A stretch of DNA of 64,000 nucleotides from Paraburkholderia humisilvae (GCF_902859855.1 NZ_CADIKH010000011.1:124001-188000); one strand, 5' to 3'. Positions 15,773 through 25,878 are shown, counted from the stretch's first letter. Program-made: numbers and translations. The notes: generated by a model not told the origin, from the letters alone.

Positions 15773-16210
15773 TCAGGCAGGCAACTTGCGAAATCCGATG
15801 GCAAAACGGTTCCAGCCGTTGATCGCGGTGATCAGCAGCGTCAGGTCGACCAGCTCGGCTTCAGTGAAATGCGGTTTGACGGCTTCCCACACCTGATCGG
15901 GTACGTGATCATGCGACACGAGCGTCAGCGCTTCGGTCCATTCGAGCGCGGCGCGCTCGCGTTCGGTGAAGAACGGCGTTTCGCGCCATACGACGACGGT
16001 CGCAAGACGCCGATCGGTTTCGCCGCCCTTGCGCGCGTCCGCGGTATGCATATCGACGCAGTACGCGCAGCCGTTGATTTGCGATGCGCGCAGACGCACC
16101 AGTTCGGTCAGCGATTTTTCGAGGTCGCTTTTGCCGATGCGCTCTTCCAGCGCGAGCATCGCCTTGATTGCATGCGGGTTGGCCTTATAGAAGTCGAGAC
16201 GGGATTCCAT
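15773..16210 (-). CDS. Carboxymuconolactone decarboxylase/AhpD-like peroxidase
   Basis: A 145-residue protein of the CMD/AhpD family. It holds ELVRLRASQINGCAYCVDMH, the redox-active CxxC with its trailing His. ALEWTEALTLVS and LLITAINGWNRFAIGFR complete the all-helical fold. CxxC members reduce peroxides or act as thiol-disulfide relays; ring-cleavage decarboxylases lack the Cys pair, so a peroxidase role is more likely. ATG 16210 is chosen over the frame start 16279 because GGAGAG precedes it and homology begins at MESRLDFYKANP. A palindromic site lies 57-110 bases upstream and probably controls it. Confidence 0.88.
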   Translation of the reverse strand: MESRLDFYKANPHAIKAMLALEERIGKSDLEKSLTELVRLRASQINGCAYCVDMHTADARKGGETDRRLATVVVWRETPFFTERERAALEWTEALTLVSHDHVPDQVWEAVKPHFTEAELVDLTLLITAINGWNRFAIGFRKLPA

Positions 16211-16266
16211 GCTGCTCTCCGGTTGAGTGAGGCGCGCACCGTTGCGCGACAACAGAAGAGTAGGCA

Positions 16267-16319
16267 AAAAACTGGTCACACGAAATGACCAGTTTTTGGA
16301 ATTTTAAGGTGACCAGTTT
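16267..16319 (-). promoter_or_regulatory. Palindromic operator plus half-site upstream of the AhpD-like gene
   Basis: AAAAACTGGTCA (16267-16278) and TGACCAGTTTTT (16286-16297) form a perfect 12-base inverted repeat around CACGAAA. A third copy of the right arm, TGACCAGTTT, lies at 16310-16319, 24 bases on. No regulator gene sits beside it, so the binding protein is unknown; a TetR-, HxlR- or MarR-type dimer is the likely kind. Confidence 0.65.
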
Positions 16320-16360
16320 GTGCGCACGCACAACCGCCCCGACGCCGGACAATGCGACGG

Positions 16361-17206
16361 CTACTTCACCGCCCCGAGCGCAAGTCCCTTGACGAGATAC
16401 CGCTGCAGCCAGGCGAACACAACCGATACCGGCAGCGTCGCGCATAGCGTGGCGGCCATCACGAGATGCCATTCGACCGTGTACTTGCCCGCGACCATAT
16501 CGGTGACCTGCACGGTGAGCGTCTTGTTTTCCGGCGAGCGGATCAGCGTATAGACCACCGCGAATTCGTTCCACGCATTGATAAACGTGAAGATTGCCGT
16601 GACGACGATGGCCGGCACCGCGAGCGGCAGAAACACCTTGAATACCGCACGCGTGCGGCTGCAACCTTCGAGCCACGCCGATTCTTCGAGATCGCGCGGC
16701 ACCGTCTGGAAATACGACGACAGCATCCACACCGCAAACGCGATATTGAACGCGGCATACGACACGATCACGCCGATCTTCGAATCGACGAGATTGCCGT
16801 CGCCATACGGAATCATCGCGGCAAGGCGGAACAGGCCGACCACCAGCAGAATCGGCGACAGCATTTGCGTGACGAGCAGGAACTGCCGGTACACGCTACG
16901 GCCGCCAAACGGAAAGCGCGCGAGCGCATATGCGGCAGGCAGGCTGACCGCGAGCGCAAGCAGCGTCGACAGGCAGCTGATAATCGCGCTGTTGCGCAGC
17001 GCGACGCCGAAGTTCGCGGCGCCCCACATATCGACGAAGTTCTGCCAGTGCCAATGCACCGGCAGCCAGCGCGCAGGGTAGACGAACACTTCCTGCGCGG
17101 GTTTCAGGGCAGTGAAGAACATCACCGCAAACGGAAACAGCACGACCACGACGAGCGGCGACAGCGCAATCCAGCACCACAGCGAGCGTTTCATTTTCGC
17201 GTTCAT
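16361..17206 (-). CDS. Carbohydrate ABC transporter permease (MalG type)
   Basis: A 281-residue inner-membrane permease with six predicted helices. The first is in LWCWIALSPLVVVVLFPFAV. The EAA loop that contacts the ATPase is seen in DLEESAWLEGCSRTRAVFKV, followed by FLPLAVPAIVVTAIFTFINAWNEF, the signature of MalG-like CUT1 permeases. ATG 17206 overlaps the upstream permease stop (ATGA) with GGAGA before it, showing tight coupling. It pairs with the MalF-type permease and the binding protein encoded upstream. The ATPase is at 20681 on the other strand. Expected substrate: a sugar or polyol. Confidence 0.92.
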   Translation of the reverse strand: MNAKMKRSLWCWIALSPLVVVVLFPFAVMFFTALKPAQEVFVYPARWLPVHWHWQNFVDMWGAANFGVALRNSAIISCLSTLLALAVSLPAAYALARFPFGGRSVYRQFLLVTQMLSPILLVVGLFRLAAMIPYGDGNLVDSKIGVIVSYAAFNIAFAVWMLSSYFQTVPRDLEESAWLEGCSRTRAVFKVFLPLAVPAIVVTAIFTFINAWNEFAVVYTLIRSPENKTLTVQVTDMVAGKYTVEWHLVMAATLCATLPVSVVFAWLQRYLVKGLALGAVK

Positions 17207-18135
17207 GCGGCGTCTCCTTCTTTCGACGGCTGGATACGCAGGTACACGATGGAGAACACAAACAGCATCACCAGCATGATCAGCGACACCGCGGCCGCCT
17301 GGCCGGGCCGGCCGAGCCGGAAGCCGAGTTCGTACAGATAGGTGACGAGAATATGCGTGCCGTTGTCGGGCCCGCCTTGCGTCATCACCCAGATAATCGG
17401 GAACGAGTTGAACACGTAGATCACGTTCAACAGGATCGCCATGTTGATAAATGGCCGCAACAGCGGCAGCGTCAACTGACGGAACTGCTGCCATGCGCTC
17501 GCGCCGTCGATGCGCGCGGCTTCATAAATATCGCCCGGCACCGAGGACAAGCCGCCGAGCAGGATCGTCACGGTAAACGGAATCGATACAAGGATGCCGA
17601 CGCCAATTTCCACCGGAAACGCGAGTTCCGGCGTCGCAAGCCAGTGAATCGGGCCGCCGATCAGTCCAAGGCGCTGCAGCGTGACGTTCACCATTCCGTA
17701 GTCGTCGTTGAACGCCCAGCGCCAGACGACCGCCGTCATCGTCAGCGACACGGACCACGGCAGCATCACGATCGTGCGCGCGATGCCGCGGCCGTGGAAA
17801 TCCTGGTTCAGCACGAGCGCGACCGGCACCGAGATCAGCACCGTGCCGCCGACCACGCACGCGGTCCAGACGAGCGTACGACGCGTCGCGTCAAGAAACA
17901 CGGGGTCGGCGAATACCGTGAAGAAGTTCTGCAGTCCATTGAAATCGCGAATCGCGCCGAAGCGCGACACATCGTGCATCGACTGATACACGATATTGAA
18001 GATCGGGTAGCTGATGATGAACAGCGCGAGAATCAGGCTAGGCGCGATCAGCAGCCACGGCGTGATCATCCGCGGCGAAACGGACCCGGCGGCGGGAAGT
18101 GCGGCGGGCGGGGAAGCGGAGGCGGAACGGCTCAT
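17203..18135 (-). CDS. Carbohydrate ABC transporter permease (MalF type)
   Basis: A 310-residue inner-membrane permease with six predicted helices. The EAA loop reads DIYEAARIDGASAWQQFRQL, then TLPLLRPFINMAILLNVIYVFNSF, as in MalF/UgpA-like CUT1 permeases. ITPWLLIAPSLILALFIISY marks the first helix. GGPDNGTHILVTYLYELGF near the end is also typical. Its stop overlaps the MalG-type start. A 162-base gap separates it from the binding-protein gene upstream, where GC-rich hairpins may lower expression of the permeases relative to the binding protein (inference). Confidence 0.92.
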   Translation of the reverse strand: MSRSASASPPAALPAAGSVSPRMITPWLLIAPSLILALFIISYPIFNIVYQSMHDVSRFGAIRDFNGLQNFFTVFADPVFLDATRRTLVWTACVVGGTVLISVPVALVLNQDFHGRGIARTIVMLPWSVSLTMTAVVWRWAFNDDYGMVNVTLQRLGLIGGPIHWLATPELAFPVEIGVGILVSIPFTVTILLGGLSSVPGDIYEAARIDGASAWQQFRQLTLPLLRPFINMAILLNVIYVFNSFPIIWVMTQGGPDNGTHILVTYLYELGFRLGRPGQAAAVSLIMLVMLFVFSIVYLRIQPSKEGDAA

Positions 18136-18297
18136 GCGTGCTCGATCAGGAAAACGCCGGCAGTGACGCCAGGCAAGGTGTGACCTGCGGCATGACCTGT
18201 GCTGCCGGCGGGTGGCGGCGGCACAGGCCTGTCGAAGTCGACGCCGCGCGCGGACTGTCGCGATGCGGCGTCATGATGGGTCAAACGTCAGGGCCGC

Positions 18298-19527
18298 TTA
18301 ATGGCCGAGCGACTGGTTGGCTTCGTTCGCCGCCTGTTTCAGCGCGTCAGCCGGTTGCGCCTTGCCGAGATACACCGATTGCATCGCGTTCGTCACGGCC
18401 TTCGCGGTGTCTTCCCAGCCGGTGACCGTCGGTGCGAAGTGCGCGGTCGGCAGCAGCGCGATAAACGCCTTCGTGTCCGGGTCGTTGAATGCCGGGTCCG
18501 CAGCTTCGGCCTTCGTCGTCGGCAAGAAGCCCTCGGTGCTCGTGAACTCGACGCGCGGCTCCTTCGTGAACAGATAGTCGAGGAACTTCCACGCGCTCTT
18601 CTTCACCTTCGAGTTCTTGAACATCACGATCGAATCGGTCACCGCATACGTCGCCTGGTTCGTGCCGGACGGGATCGGATCGATGCCGTACTTCAGGGTC
18701 GGCGCTTCCTTCTTGATCTGTTTCGCGAGGAACGGCGCGGAGATCACCATCGCGACGCGGCCCTGCTTGAACAGGTTCTGCACGTCTTCACGGCTGTAGC
18801 CGGTTACGCCCTGTTGCGTGAGGCCTTCGTCGATCATCGTCTTGTAGAGCGTCGCGGCCTTGATGCCGGCAGGCGAATCGAACGCCGCCTTGCCTTGCTT
18901 GACGACGTCGCCGCCGTTGGTCCACAGCGCGTAGTAATAGTAGACATCCGTTTCGATTTCCTTGCCCTGCAGGCCGAAACCGGCAATGCCCTTCGCCTTC
19001 AGCTTCTTCGACGCGTCGATCACGTCATTCCACGTCTTCGGGCCGTTCGGATAGCCGACGCTCGCGAGCAGATCCTTGTTGTAGTAGAGCGCACGCGCGG
19101 ATGCGGCGATCGGCAGACCGTAGGTTTTGCCGTCGATCTGGCCGGGAGCCAGGAACGGGCCGATGAAACGGTTCTTGAAGCTCGCGTCCATATAGCCGTC
19201 GAGCGGCTCGGCGACGCCGTCCTTCACGAAATCGAGGAGCCAGCGCGTGCCGACGATGGCCAGATCGGCGTTCGCGTTACCGGAGATATCCGTTTGCAGC
19301 TTCTGCTGCAGCGTGTCCCAGTTCACGTCTTCGATCTTGATCGTTGTGCCGGGATTCGCCTTTTCGAACTGGCGCGCCATTTTTTCGAAGTACGGTGCGG
19401 TCTGATCGCTGTAGTGAGCGACCGTGACGCGGACCGTATCGGCCTGCGCCGCGATGGCGGCCCCTGCGAGCGTAAGCGCTACGGCGAGCTTGCCGAGCGT
19501 GAGGGAAGCACGTGCATGCAACGACAT
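18298..19527 (-). CDS. Extracellular solute-binding protein, family 1 (sugar ABC system)
   Basis: A 409-residue periplasmic binding protein. The signal peptide ends near residue 28 (LAVALTLAGAAIAAQA, then DTVRVTVAHY). The mature part has the family-1 layout: YFEKMARQFEKANPGTTIKI, ADLAIVGTRWLLDFVKDGV, YGLPIAASARALYYNKDLL and AWKFLDYLFTKEPRVEF. It would capture a sugar or polyol and hand it to the two downstream permeases. The frame opens at 19644, but ATG 19527 is chosen because CAGGAGAGAGAA precedes it and the signal peptide begins there. It is divergent from the SDR-ATPase-RpiR operon, so one controlled intergenic region serves both. Confidence 0.92.
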   Translation of the reverse strand: MSLHARASLTLGKLAVALTLAGAAIAAQADTVRVTVAHYSDQTAPYFEKMARQFEKANPGTTIKIEDVNWDTLQQKLQTDISGNANADLAIVGTRWLLDFVKDGVAEPLDGYMDASFKNRFIGPFLAPGQIDGKTYGLPIAASARALYYNKDLLASVGYPNGPKTWNDVIDASKKLKAKGIAGFGLQGKEIETDVYYYYALWTNGGDVVKQGKAAFDSPAGIKAATLYKTMIDEGLTQQGVTGYSREDVQNLFKQGRVAMVISAPFLAKQIKKEAPTLKYGIDPIPSGTNQATYAVTDSIVMFKNSKVKKSAWKFLDYLFTKEPRVEFTSTEGFLPTTKAEAADPAFNDPDTKAFIALLPTAHFAPTVTGWEDTAKAVTNAMQSVYLGKAQPADALKQAANEANQSLGH

Positions 19528-19820
19528 TTCTCTCTCCTGGGTGGTCTGCTGCCGTCGCCGGCCGCTTTGGGTTAAATTGTTTGAAAAAATCCTACAGGAC
19601 GAAAAAAAGCTTGTCACGTAGGGATGCCGATAATTTTTTGACACCGTATCGTTTGCATAACATCCTGTAAAGATGGGCTTTTTGTTGCACTACGGGGAAA
19701 CGGGCGGCGCGCGGAGCCCAATGGCTTCAAATGGCCTACGGTGCGCGCCCGCTTCTCATATGTTGGAAATTTTCATGGCATCCGGCGCGATGCAGGCAGC
19801 ATAAAAGCGTGAGGACGGAG
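19528..19820. promoter_or_regulatory. Divergent promoter region of the sugar/polyol ABC locus
   Basis: This 293-base A/T-richer gap lies between the binding-protein gene and the SDR gene. TCCTACAGGA (19590-19599) and TCCTGTAA (19663-19670) are related, partly inverted elements about 70 bases apart and could be regulator sites, perhaps for the RpiR protein encoded downstream. A TTGACA at 19638-19643 has no good -10 at normal spacing, so no promoter is assigned. Confidence 0.4.
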
Positions 19821-20594
19821 ATGAAACGAGTGGTGTTGGTGACGGGCGCGTGCGGCGGTATCGGCAGCGTGCTGACGAAACGCTTCATCGAAGCGGGCGA
19901 TCACGTGCTGGCTCTGGACCGCAAGGCGGACGCGCTGGCGGCGTTTGTCGACAGCCTCGGCACGACCCAGGTGACGCCGCTCGCGGTCGATCTCGGTGAC
20001 GCCGATGCGGTGCGCGACGCAGTCACGCGCGCGACCGCCGTGACCGGTCCGGTGGACGTGGCGGTGGCGAATGCCGGCTCGGCCACGGGGCCGACGCTCG
20101 CGAAAACGGACACGCAGACGTGGCAGCGCGACGTGCATTCGAATCTGAACGGCACGTACCACACCGTCGAAGCGGTGCGCGAGTCGATGATCGAACGGCA
20201 ACGCGGCGCAATCGTCCTGATTGGCTCGGTGAACGGGATGGCGATGCTCGGTCACCCGGCGTACAGCGCGGCGAAAGCGGGTTTGATCAGTTATACGAAA
20301 GCACTCGCGGTGGAACTGGGCCGCTATGGCATCCGCGCGAATATTGTGTGTCCCGGCACGGTGAAGACACCGGCGTGGCAGGCGCGCGTCGACAAGAACC
20401 CGCAGGTATTCGAGAACCTGAAGAAGTGGTATCCGCTGGGCGACTTCGCGACGCCCGACGACATCGCGAACGCGGTGCTGTTTCTCGCATCGCCGCTCGC
20501 ACGTGTGATTACCGGCGTCGCACTACCGGTGGACGGCGGGCTGATGGCGGGCAACCGGCTGATGGCCGAGGAATTGACGCTCGAATCGCTATGA
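19821..20594 (+). CDS. SDR family oxidoreductase of the sugar/polyol locus
   Basis: A 257-residue classical short-chain dehydrogenase. Landmarks are VTGACGGIGS for nucleotide binding, ALDR at the end of strand two (acidic, suggesting NAD preference), ANAGS, the catalytic Ser in VLIGSVNG, and YSAAKAGL with the catalytic Tyr and Lys. CPGTVKTPAW and TGVALPVDGGLMAG close the fold. Its place at the head of an ABC-ATPase operon suggests it oxidises the imported sugar or polyol. ATG 19821 directly follows GAGGACGGAG, a good ribosome site; the longer frame from 19731 has none. Confidence 0.88.
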   Translation: MKRVVLVTGACGGIGSVLTKRFIEAGDHVLALDRKADALAAFVDSLGTTQVTPLAVDLGDADAVRDAVTRATAVTGPVDVAVANAGSATGPTLAKTDTQTWQRDVHSNLNGTYHTVEAVRESMIERQRGAIVLIGSVNGMAMLGHPAYSAAKAGLISYTKALAVELGRYGIRANIVCPGTVKTPAWQARVDKNPQVFENLKKWYPLGDFATPDDIANAVLFLASPLARVITGVALPVDGGLMAGNRLMAEELTLESL

Positions 20595-20680
20595 GCGCTC
20601 GCGCGGGCCACGAGCCGCGCTTGCGCGATCGATGACGCCCATCAAAGGCAAATGCAGCAGCGCACAACGAAGAGGACAGC

Positions 20681-21754
<1,074 letters not shown>

Positions 21755-21816
21755 CACCGTGCGCCGCGCGGCCCGCGGCGCGGATTCCTGACCTTGAACC
21801 CAAGAGGAACACCCGG

Positions 21817-22689
21817 TTGTCCGCAGCGAACCTGATCCCTCATATCCGCGATGTGCTGCCGTCGCTACGGCCCGCCGAGCGCAAGGTCGCCGACATGGTC
21901 CTCGCTGACGTCGACTTTGCGATGCGCGCGAGCATCACCGAGATCGCGCAGCGCGCGGATGTTTCCGAGCCGTCGGTGACGCGCTTTTGCCGCGCGGTCG
22001 GCGCGCACGGGCTGCGCGACTTCAAGATGCGGCTTGCGCAAAGCGCCGCCGGCGGGATGCCCTATGCGTCGCAGGCGGTCGCGCATAACGACGATATCCA
22101 AACGCTGTTCGACAAGGTCGGCGAGGCGGTCATCGAAGGAATTACCCATGCGCGCAGTGCGCTGGACCCGATCGCGGTGGAAGCGGCACTCGCCGCGCTG
22201 ACAAGCGCGCGGCGCGTCTACTTCTTCGGTGTGGGCGCGGGCTCGGGGCTCGTCGCGCAGGACGCGGCACTGCGTTTGCTGCGCCTCGACGTCGCGGCCA
22301 GCGCGTTCACGGATGCCCATCTGCAGCGCCTGTACGCGGGCCTGATGGAACCTGGCGACGTCGCGTTCGCGATCTCGCATTCCGGGCGCAGCGTCGAAGT
22401 GAACGAAAGCATGCAGATCGCCAAGGAGCGTGGCGCGACAACCATCGCGCTGACGAATGTCGGCTCGCGGCTCGCGTGGCTCGTCGATATTCCGCTGCTG
22501 CTGCGTGCGCCGACTACGGTCGGACCGGATACGCCGGGCGTGTCGCGCCTTGTGCATCTCTGTGTGGTCGACGCGCTGGCGATCGGCATTGCGTTGCGCC
22601 TCGAACCGAAGACGCTCGAAAAGATGCGCGAGGCCGGCGCACGCGTCTCGCACGAACCGGAAGCGGCCGGCGGCGATCGTCAGACCTGA
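21817..22689 (+). CDS. MurR/RpiR family transcriptional regulator
   Basis: A 290-residue regulator. The N-terminal RpiR-type helix-turn-helix reads LRPAERKVADMVLADVDFAM, then SITEIAQRADVSEPSVTRFC and RAVGAHGLRDFKMRLAQ. The C-terminal SIS domain, which binds phosphosugars, has ARRVYFFGVGAGSGLVAQDA and DVAFAISHSGRSVEVNES. It probably senses a phosphorylated sugar or polyol product and controls this ABC locus. The start is taken as TTG 21817, preceded by AAGAGGAAC; the frame is open back to 21637 inside the ATPase gene but homology starts at ANLIPHIRD. A GC-rich hairpin lies between the two genes. Confidence 0.88.
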   Translation: MSAANLIPHIRDVLPSLRPAERKVADMVLADVDFAMRASITEIAQRADVSEPSVTRFCRAVGAHGLRDFKMRLAQSAAGGMPYASQAVAHNDDIQTLFDKVGEAVIEGITHARSALDPIAVEAALAALTSARRVYFFGVGAGSGLVAQDAALRLLRLDVAASAFTDAHLQRLYAGLMEPGDVAFAISHSGRSVEVNESMQIAKERGATTIALTNVGSRLAWLVDIPLLLRAPTTVGPDTPGVSRLVHLCVVDALAIGIALRLEPKTLEKMREAGARVSHEPEAAGGDRQT

Positions 22690-22754
22690 CGATCTGACGT
22701 GACCTGCGCGGACTTCACGGTGCGCACGCCGCGCTCGCGCGCACACGGACTTTT

Positions 22755-22784
22755 TTGACGACTGGACAACCGCTTGCGTAACTA
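22755..22784 (+). promoter_or_regulatory. Candidate promoter of the NCS1 transporter gene
   Basis: TTGACG (22755-22760), an 18-base spacer and TAACTA (22779-22784) make a plausible sigma-70 promoter about 145 bases before the start codon. GCTTGC and GCAAGC nearby form an inverted pair across the -10 that could bind a regulator. Confidence 0.4.
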
Positions 22785-22928
22785 AAACAATCTATATTGC
22801 AAGCATAAGAACGAATCACGGACGCGATCCCCTCCGCCGCATTGCCGCATCCGCGGACCGCGCCATGGCACTGAGCAACGCGCTGCACCCTCGCAGATAA
22901 CCGGTTGTTAACCCTTAAGGGGCAAGCC

Positions 22929-24404
22929 ATGTCCACGTCACCTCTTTTCGACGGCGACGCGTCGCACGGAATCGATGGGACCACTGACCAGGTCGATGCG
23001 CGGCTGCACAATCGCGATCTCGCACCGGTGCCGCATGACAAACGGACGTGGACCGGTTACAGCATCTTCGCGATGTGGATGTCCGATGTGCACAGCGTCG
23101 GCGGCTATACATTCGCGGCGAGCCTGTTCCTGCTCGGCATCTCCGGCTGGCAGGTGCTGATCGCGCTCACGGTCGGCATCCTGGTGGTCTACGTGTTGAT
23201 GAACTGGGTCGGCAAACCGAGCTACGTGCACGGCATTCCGTTTCCGGTGATGGCGCGCGTCAGTATGGGCGTGATGGGCGCGAACCTCGCCGCGGTGATA
23301 CGCGGCGTGGTCGGCATCGTCTGGTATGGCGTACAAACGTTTTTCGCGTCGAAGGCGGTCGCGACGCTGCTCGTGCTGTTCATTCCCGCGTCCGCGTCGC
23401 TCACCCAGTTCAGCTTTATGCGCCTCGACGGCCTCGGCTGGGTCAGCTTCCTGTTTATGTGGATCTTCCAGCTGATCATTTTCCAGCGCGGCATGGACAC
23501 GATCCGCAAGTTCATCGACTTCTGCGGGCCTGCCGTCTACGTCGTGATGTTCGCGCTGATGGCGTGGATTCTGATGCAGGCGGGGCTGGGCAGCCTGAGC
23601 CTCACGCTCGGCGGCAAGCAGTTGACCGGCGGCCAGCAGCTGGCATCGATGGGCAATGCGATTTTGCTGGTGGTCAGCTATTTCGCGGCGCTACTGCTGA
23701 ATTTTGGCGACTTCTCGCGCTTTGCCAAAAGCGAGCAGCAGATGAAGGTGGGCAACTTCCTCGGTTTGCCGGTGAATTTCATCGCGTTCGCGATCATCAC
23801 GGTGATCGTCACGTCGGGCAGCGCAACCGTGTTCGGCCAGATGATCATGGACCCGGTCGAGATCGTCGCGCGTATCCAGAACAAGTTCGCGGTGGTGATC
23901 GGCAGTGTGACGTTTATCGTGGCGACCATGGGCATCAACATTGTCGCCAATTTTGTGTCGCCCGCTTACGATATTGCGAACCTGTTTCCGAAACAGGTGA
24001 GCTTCAAGCGCGGCGGATTGATCGCTTCGATTCTCGCCGTGCTGGTTTGTCCGTGGATTTTCGTCGACAGCGCAAGGGCGATCACGATTTTCGTCAGCGT
24101 ATTCGGCGCGGTGCTCGCGCCGCTGTACGGCGTGATGATGGCCGATTTTTATCTGGTCAAAAAGCAACAGGTGCAGACCGCCGAGCTTTATACGATGTCG
24201 CCAAAGGGCCGCTTTTACTATGACGGCGGCTGGAACAGGATGGGCGTCATCGCGCTGATCCTGTCCGGCTGCATCTCGATCGGTTGGGAGCTATGCACGC
24301 AGTTGCTGCGTGTGCTACCGGAAAACAATTTCGGCTGGCTGATCGGCGCGATTAGCGGCGCCGTTCTGTATGTTGCCTTGATGCGCGCGGCGCGGCGCGA
24401 TTAA
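22929..24404 (+). CDS. NCS1 family nucleobase/allantoin:cation symporter
   Basis: A 491-residue transporter with about 12 membrane segments. NCS1 hallmarks include LHNRDLAPVPHDKRTWTGYS before helix 1, the helix-1 motif MWMSDVHSVGGYTFA, GKPSYVHGIPFPVMARVSMG and SYFAALLLNFGDFSRFAKSE. These proteins bring nucleobases, allantoin, hydantoins or thiamine-like compounds into the cell with Na+ or H+. The substrate cannot be told here, as no catabolic gene is linked. ATG 22929 follows AAGGGGCAAG; the longer frame starts at 22905. A strong terminator follows the gene, so it is monocistronic. Confidence 0.9.
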   Translation: MSTSPLFDGDASHGIDGTTDQVDARLHNRDLAPVPHDKRTWTGYSIFAMWMSDVHSVGGYTFAASLFLLGISGWQVLIALTVGILVVYVLMNWVGKPSYVHGIPFPVMARVSMGVMGANLAAVIRGVVGIVWYGVQTFFASKAVATLLVLFIPASASLTQFSFMRLDGLGWVSFLFMWIFQLIIFQRGMDTIRKFIDFCGPAVYVVMFALMAWILMQAGLGSLSLTLGGKQLTGGQQLASMGNAILLVVSYFAALLLNFGDFSRFAKSEQQMKVGNFLGLPVNFIAFAIITVIVTSGSATVFGQMIMDPVEIVARIQNKFAVVIGSVTFIVATMGINIVANFVSPAYDIANLFPKQVSFKRGGLIASILAVLVCPWIFVDSARAITIFVSVFGAVLAPLYGVMMADFYLVKKQQVQTAELYTMSPKGRFYYDGGWNRMGVIALILSGCISIGWELCTQLLRVLPENNFGWLIGAISGAVLYVALMRAARRD

Positions 24405-24437
24405 CGTCGCGCGTCCCGAAGACAGGAAAAAGGCCAC

Positions 24438-24480
24438 AAGCGCCCTGCGAGCACGGCTCGCAGGGCGCTTTCGCTTTTTT
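24438..24480 (+). terminator. Intrinsic terminator after the NCS1 gene
   Basis: A perfect 14-base stem (24438-24451 with 24457-24470), a 5-base loop CACGG, then TCGCTTTTTT. It is the clearest rho-independent terminator in the window and lies 34 bases after the stop codon. Confidence 0.9.
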
Positions 24481-24603
24481 GCGGCATCGGTAGCAACATA
24501 TTCTTCCTCAAAAAGCGCCTAATCATTTTTGACGATCATGACTAGGATACGGAGTCTGCCGATAAGTCATGGCGACGCGACGCGTTAGCCAGAAACCTTC
24601 CTG

Positions 24604-25842
24604 ATGTCTACCGATACCTCCGCCCCTGCGCCGATTGTCGAGCGCCGCGCCTCGGCGTGGGGCTATATCTTTGCCGGCCTGTGCGCGAGTCTCGTGACCA
24701 TCGGGCTTGCACGCTTCGCGTACACGCCGTTGCTTCCGTCGCTCATTCAGGCGCACTGGTTCGCAACGTCCGACGCCGTCTATCTCGGCGCGGCCAACCT
24801 GATGGGTTATCTGCTCGGCGCGATCGTCGGCCGCCCGCTTGCCCGCTATCTAACCAACGCGCACACGTTGCGCGCGATGATGGTGCTGGTCACCGTCGCA
24901 TTCTTCGCCTGCGGCTATCCCGTATCAGTCGCATGGTTTTTCGTCTGGCGGCTATTGTCCGGCGTAGGCGGCGGCGCGGTGATGGTGCTGGTGGCCGCGA
25001 CCGTCATGCCGCACGTGCCAGGCGAACGCAGGGGCCTCGCGGGCGGCGCGCTGTTTCTCGGGCTCGGGCTCGGCATTGCCGGATCGGGCACGGTGATTCC
25101 GCTGCTCCTCAATCTGGGCTTGAGTGAAACCTGGATCGGCCTGGGCGTGCTGTCGGCGGTGCTGACAGCCGCGACCTGGACGGCGTGGCCTTCGGCGCGC
25201 GCGCATGCCGCGCTCGCGCAGGCTCACGCGCAAACCGCCGCGCCGCATCAGCCGGCAAGCGCCGAGGTGCGCATGCTGTACACGCAATACGCGGTGATGG
25301 CTTTCGGTATCGTGCCGACCATGGCGTTCCTGGCCGACTTTATCGCGCGTGGGCTCGGTGCGGGCACCCATGTCGGCGCGCTGTACTGGATCCTGTACGG
25401 TGTCGGCGCAATCGCCGGGCCGCCGTTCTATGGCTGGCTCGCGGACCGGCTCGGCGGTGCGCTCAGCATGCGCGCCGTGATGCTGGCGCAGGCCATTTTT
25501 GCGGCGCTGCTCGCGACGTCGGGCAACCGGTTCGCGATCGGCGTGCTGGCCGTGATGATCGGCAGCTTTCCGCCGGGCATCGTGCCGATGATGCTGACTC
25601 GCGTGCACGAAGTGATTCCCGCCAATCAGGCGCGACAGAATATTGTGTGGAGCCGGCTCACGATTGTGTTCGCGGCATTCCAGGCGGCCGCGGGTTACCT
25701 CTGCTCGTCAATCTTCAACGGCAGTGGCGGAAGTCATCGAACGCTGTTTGCGATCGGCGCCGCGGCGTTCTTCACCTGCGTGATCGTCGACCTGTTCGGT
25801 TCGCGGCTGGCGGCTCGCACGAAAGCCATTGACGGCCGTTGA
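24604..25842 (+). CDS. MFS transporter, YbfB/YjiJ family
   Basis: A 412-residue inner-membrane protein with about 12 hydrophobic segments. The opening WGYIFAGLCASLVTIGLARF and AYTPLLPSLIQAHWF is characteristic of the YbfB/YjiJ group of MFS proteins, as is YLGAANLMGYLLGAIVGRPL. The substrate of this group is not established. The start ATG 24604 has only a weak ribosome site (CCTTCCTG), so expression may be low. It stands alone between the NCS1 terminator and the convergent hmp gene. Confidence 0.85.
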   Translation: MSTDTSAPAPIVERRASAWGYIFAGLCASLVTIGLARFAYTPLLPSLIQAHWFATSDAVYLGAANLMGYLLGAIVGRPLARYLTNAHTLRAMMVLVTVAFFACGYPVSVAWFFVWRLLSGVGGGAVMVLVAATVMPHVPGERRGLAGGALFLGLGLGIAGSGTVIPLLLNLGLSETWIGLGVLSAVLTAATWTAWPSARAHAALAQAHAQTAAPHQPASAEVRMLYTQYAVMAFGIVPTMAFLADFIARGLGAGTHVGALYWILYGVGAIAGPPFYGWLADRLGGALSMRAVMLAQAIFAALLATSGNRFAIGVLAVMIGSFPPGIVPMMLTRVHEVIPANQARQNIVWSRLTIVFAAFQAAAGYLCSSIFNGSGGSHRTLFAIGAAAFFTCVIVDLFGSRLAARTKAIDGR

Positions 25843-25843
25843 A

Positions 25844-25878
25844 GGAAAAAAAGAGACGCCGGGTACTGCGCGCCTCTT
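25844..25878 (-). terminator. Probable terminator of hmp (minus strand)
   Basis: AAGAGACGC (25851-25859) pairs with GCGCCTCTT (25870-25878) with one mismatch around a 10-base loop. On the minus strand the hairpin is followed by a run of T (complement of the A-run at 25846-25852). It lies 78 bases beyond the hmp stop and next to the convergent MFS stop. Confidence 0.6.

Noticed and set aside
16267..16297. FadR site for the CTGGTC-containing palindrome
   Set aside because: FadR operators have arms separated by one base (CTGGTC-N-GACC); here the arms are 7 bases apart and no fatty-acid gene is near.
16466..17341. Long plus-strand frame opposite the permease genes
   Set aside because: Arg/His-rich translation typical of the antisense of high-GC genes; both permeases have clear motifs on the other strand.
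18301..19575. 424-codon plus-strand frame opposite the binding-protein gene
   Set aside because: Antisense shadow: Arg-rich, no motifs, while the minus strand encodes a signal peptide and a family-1 binding protein.
19638..19643. TTGACA as -35 box of the SDR operon
   Set aside because: No acceptable -10 at 16-19 bases downstream, so no promoter was called.
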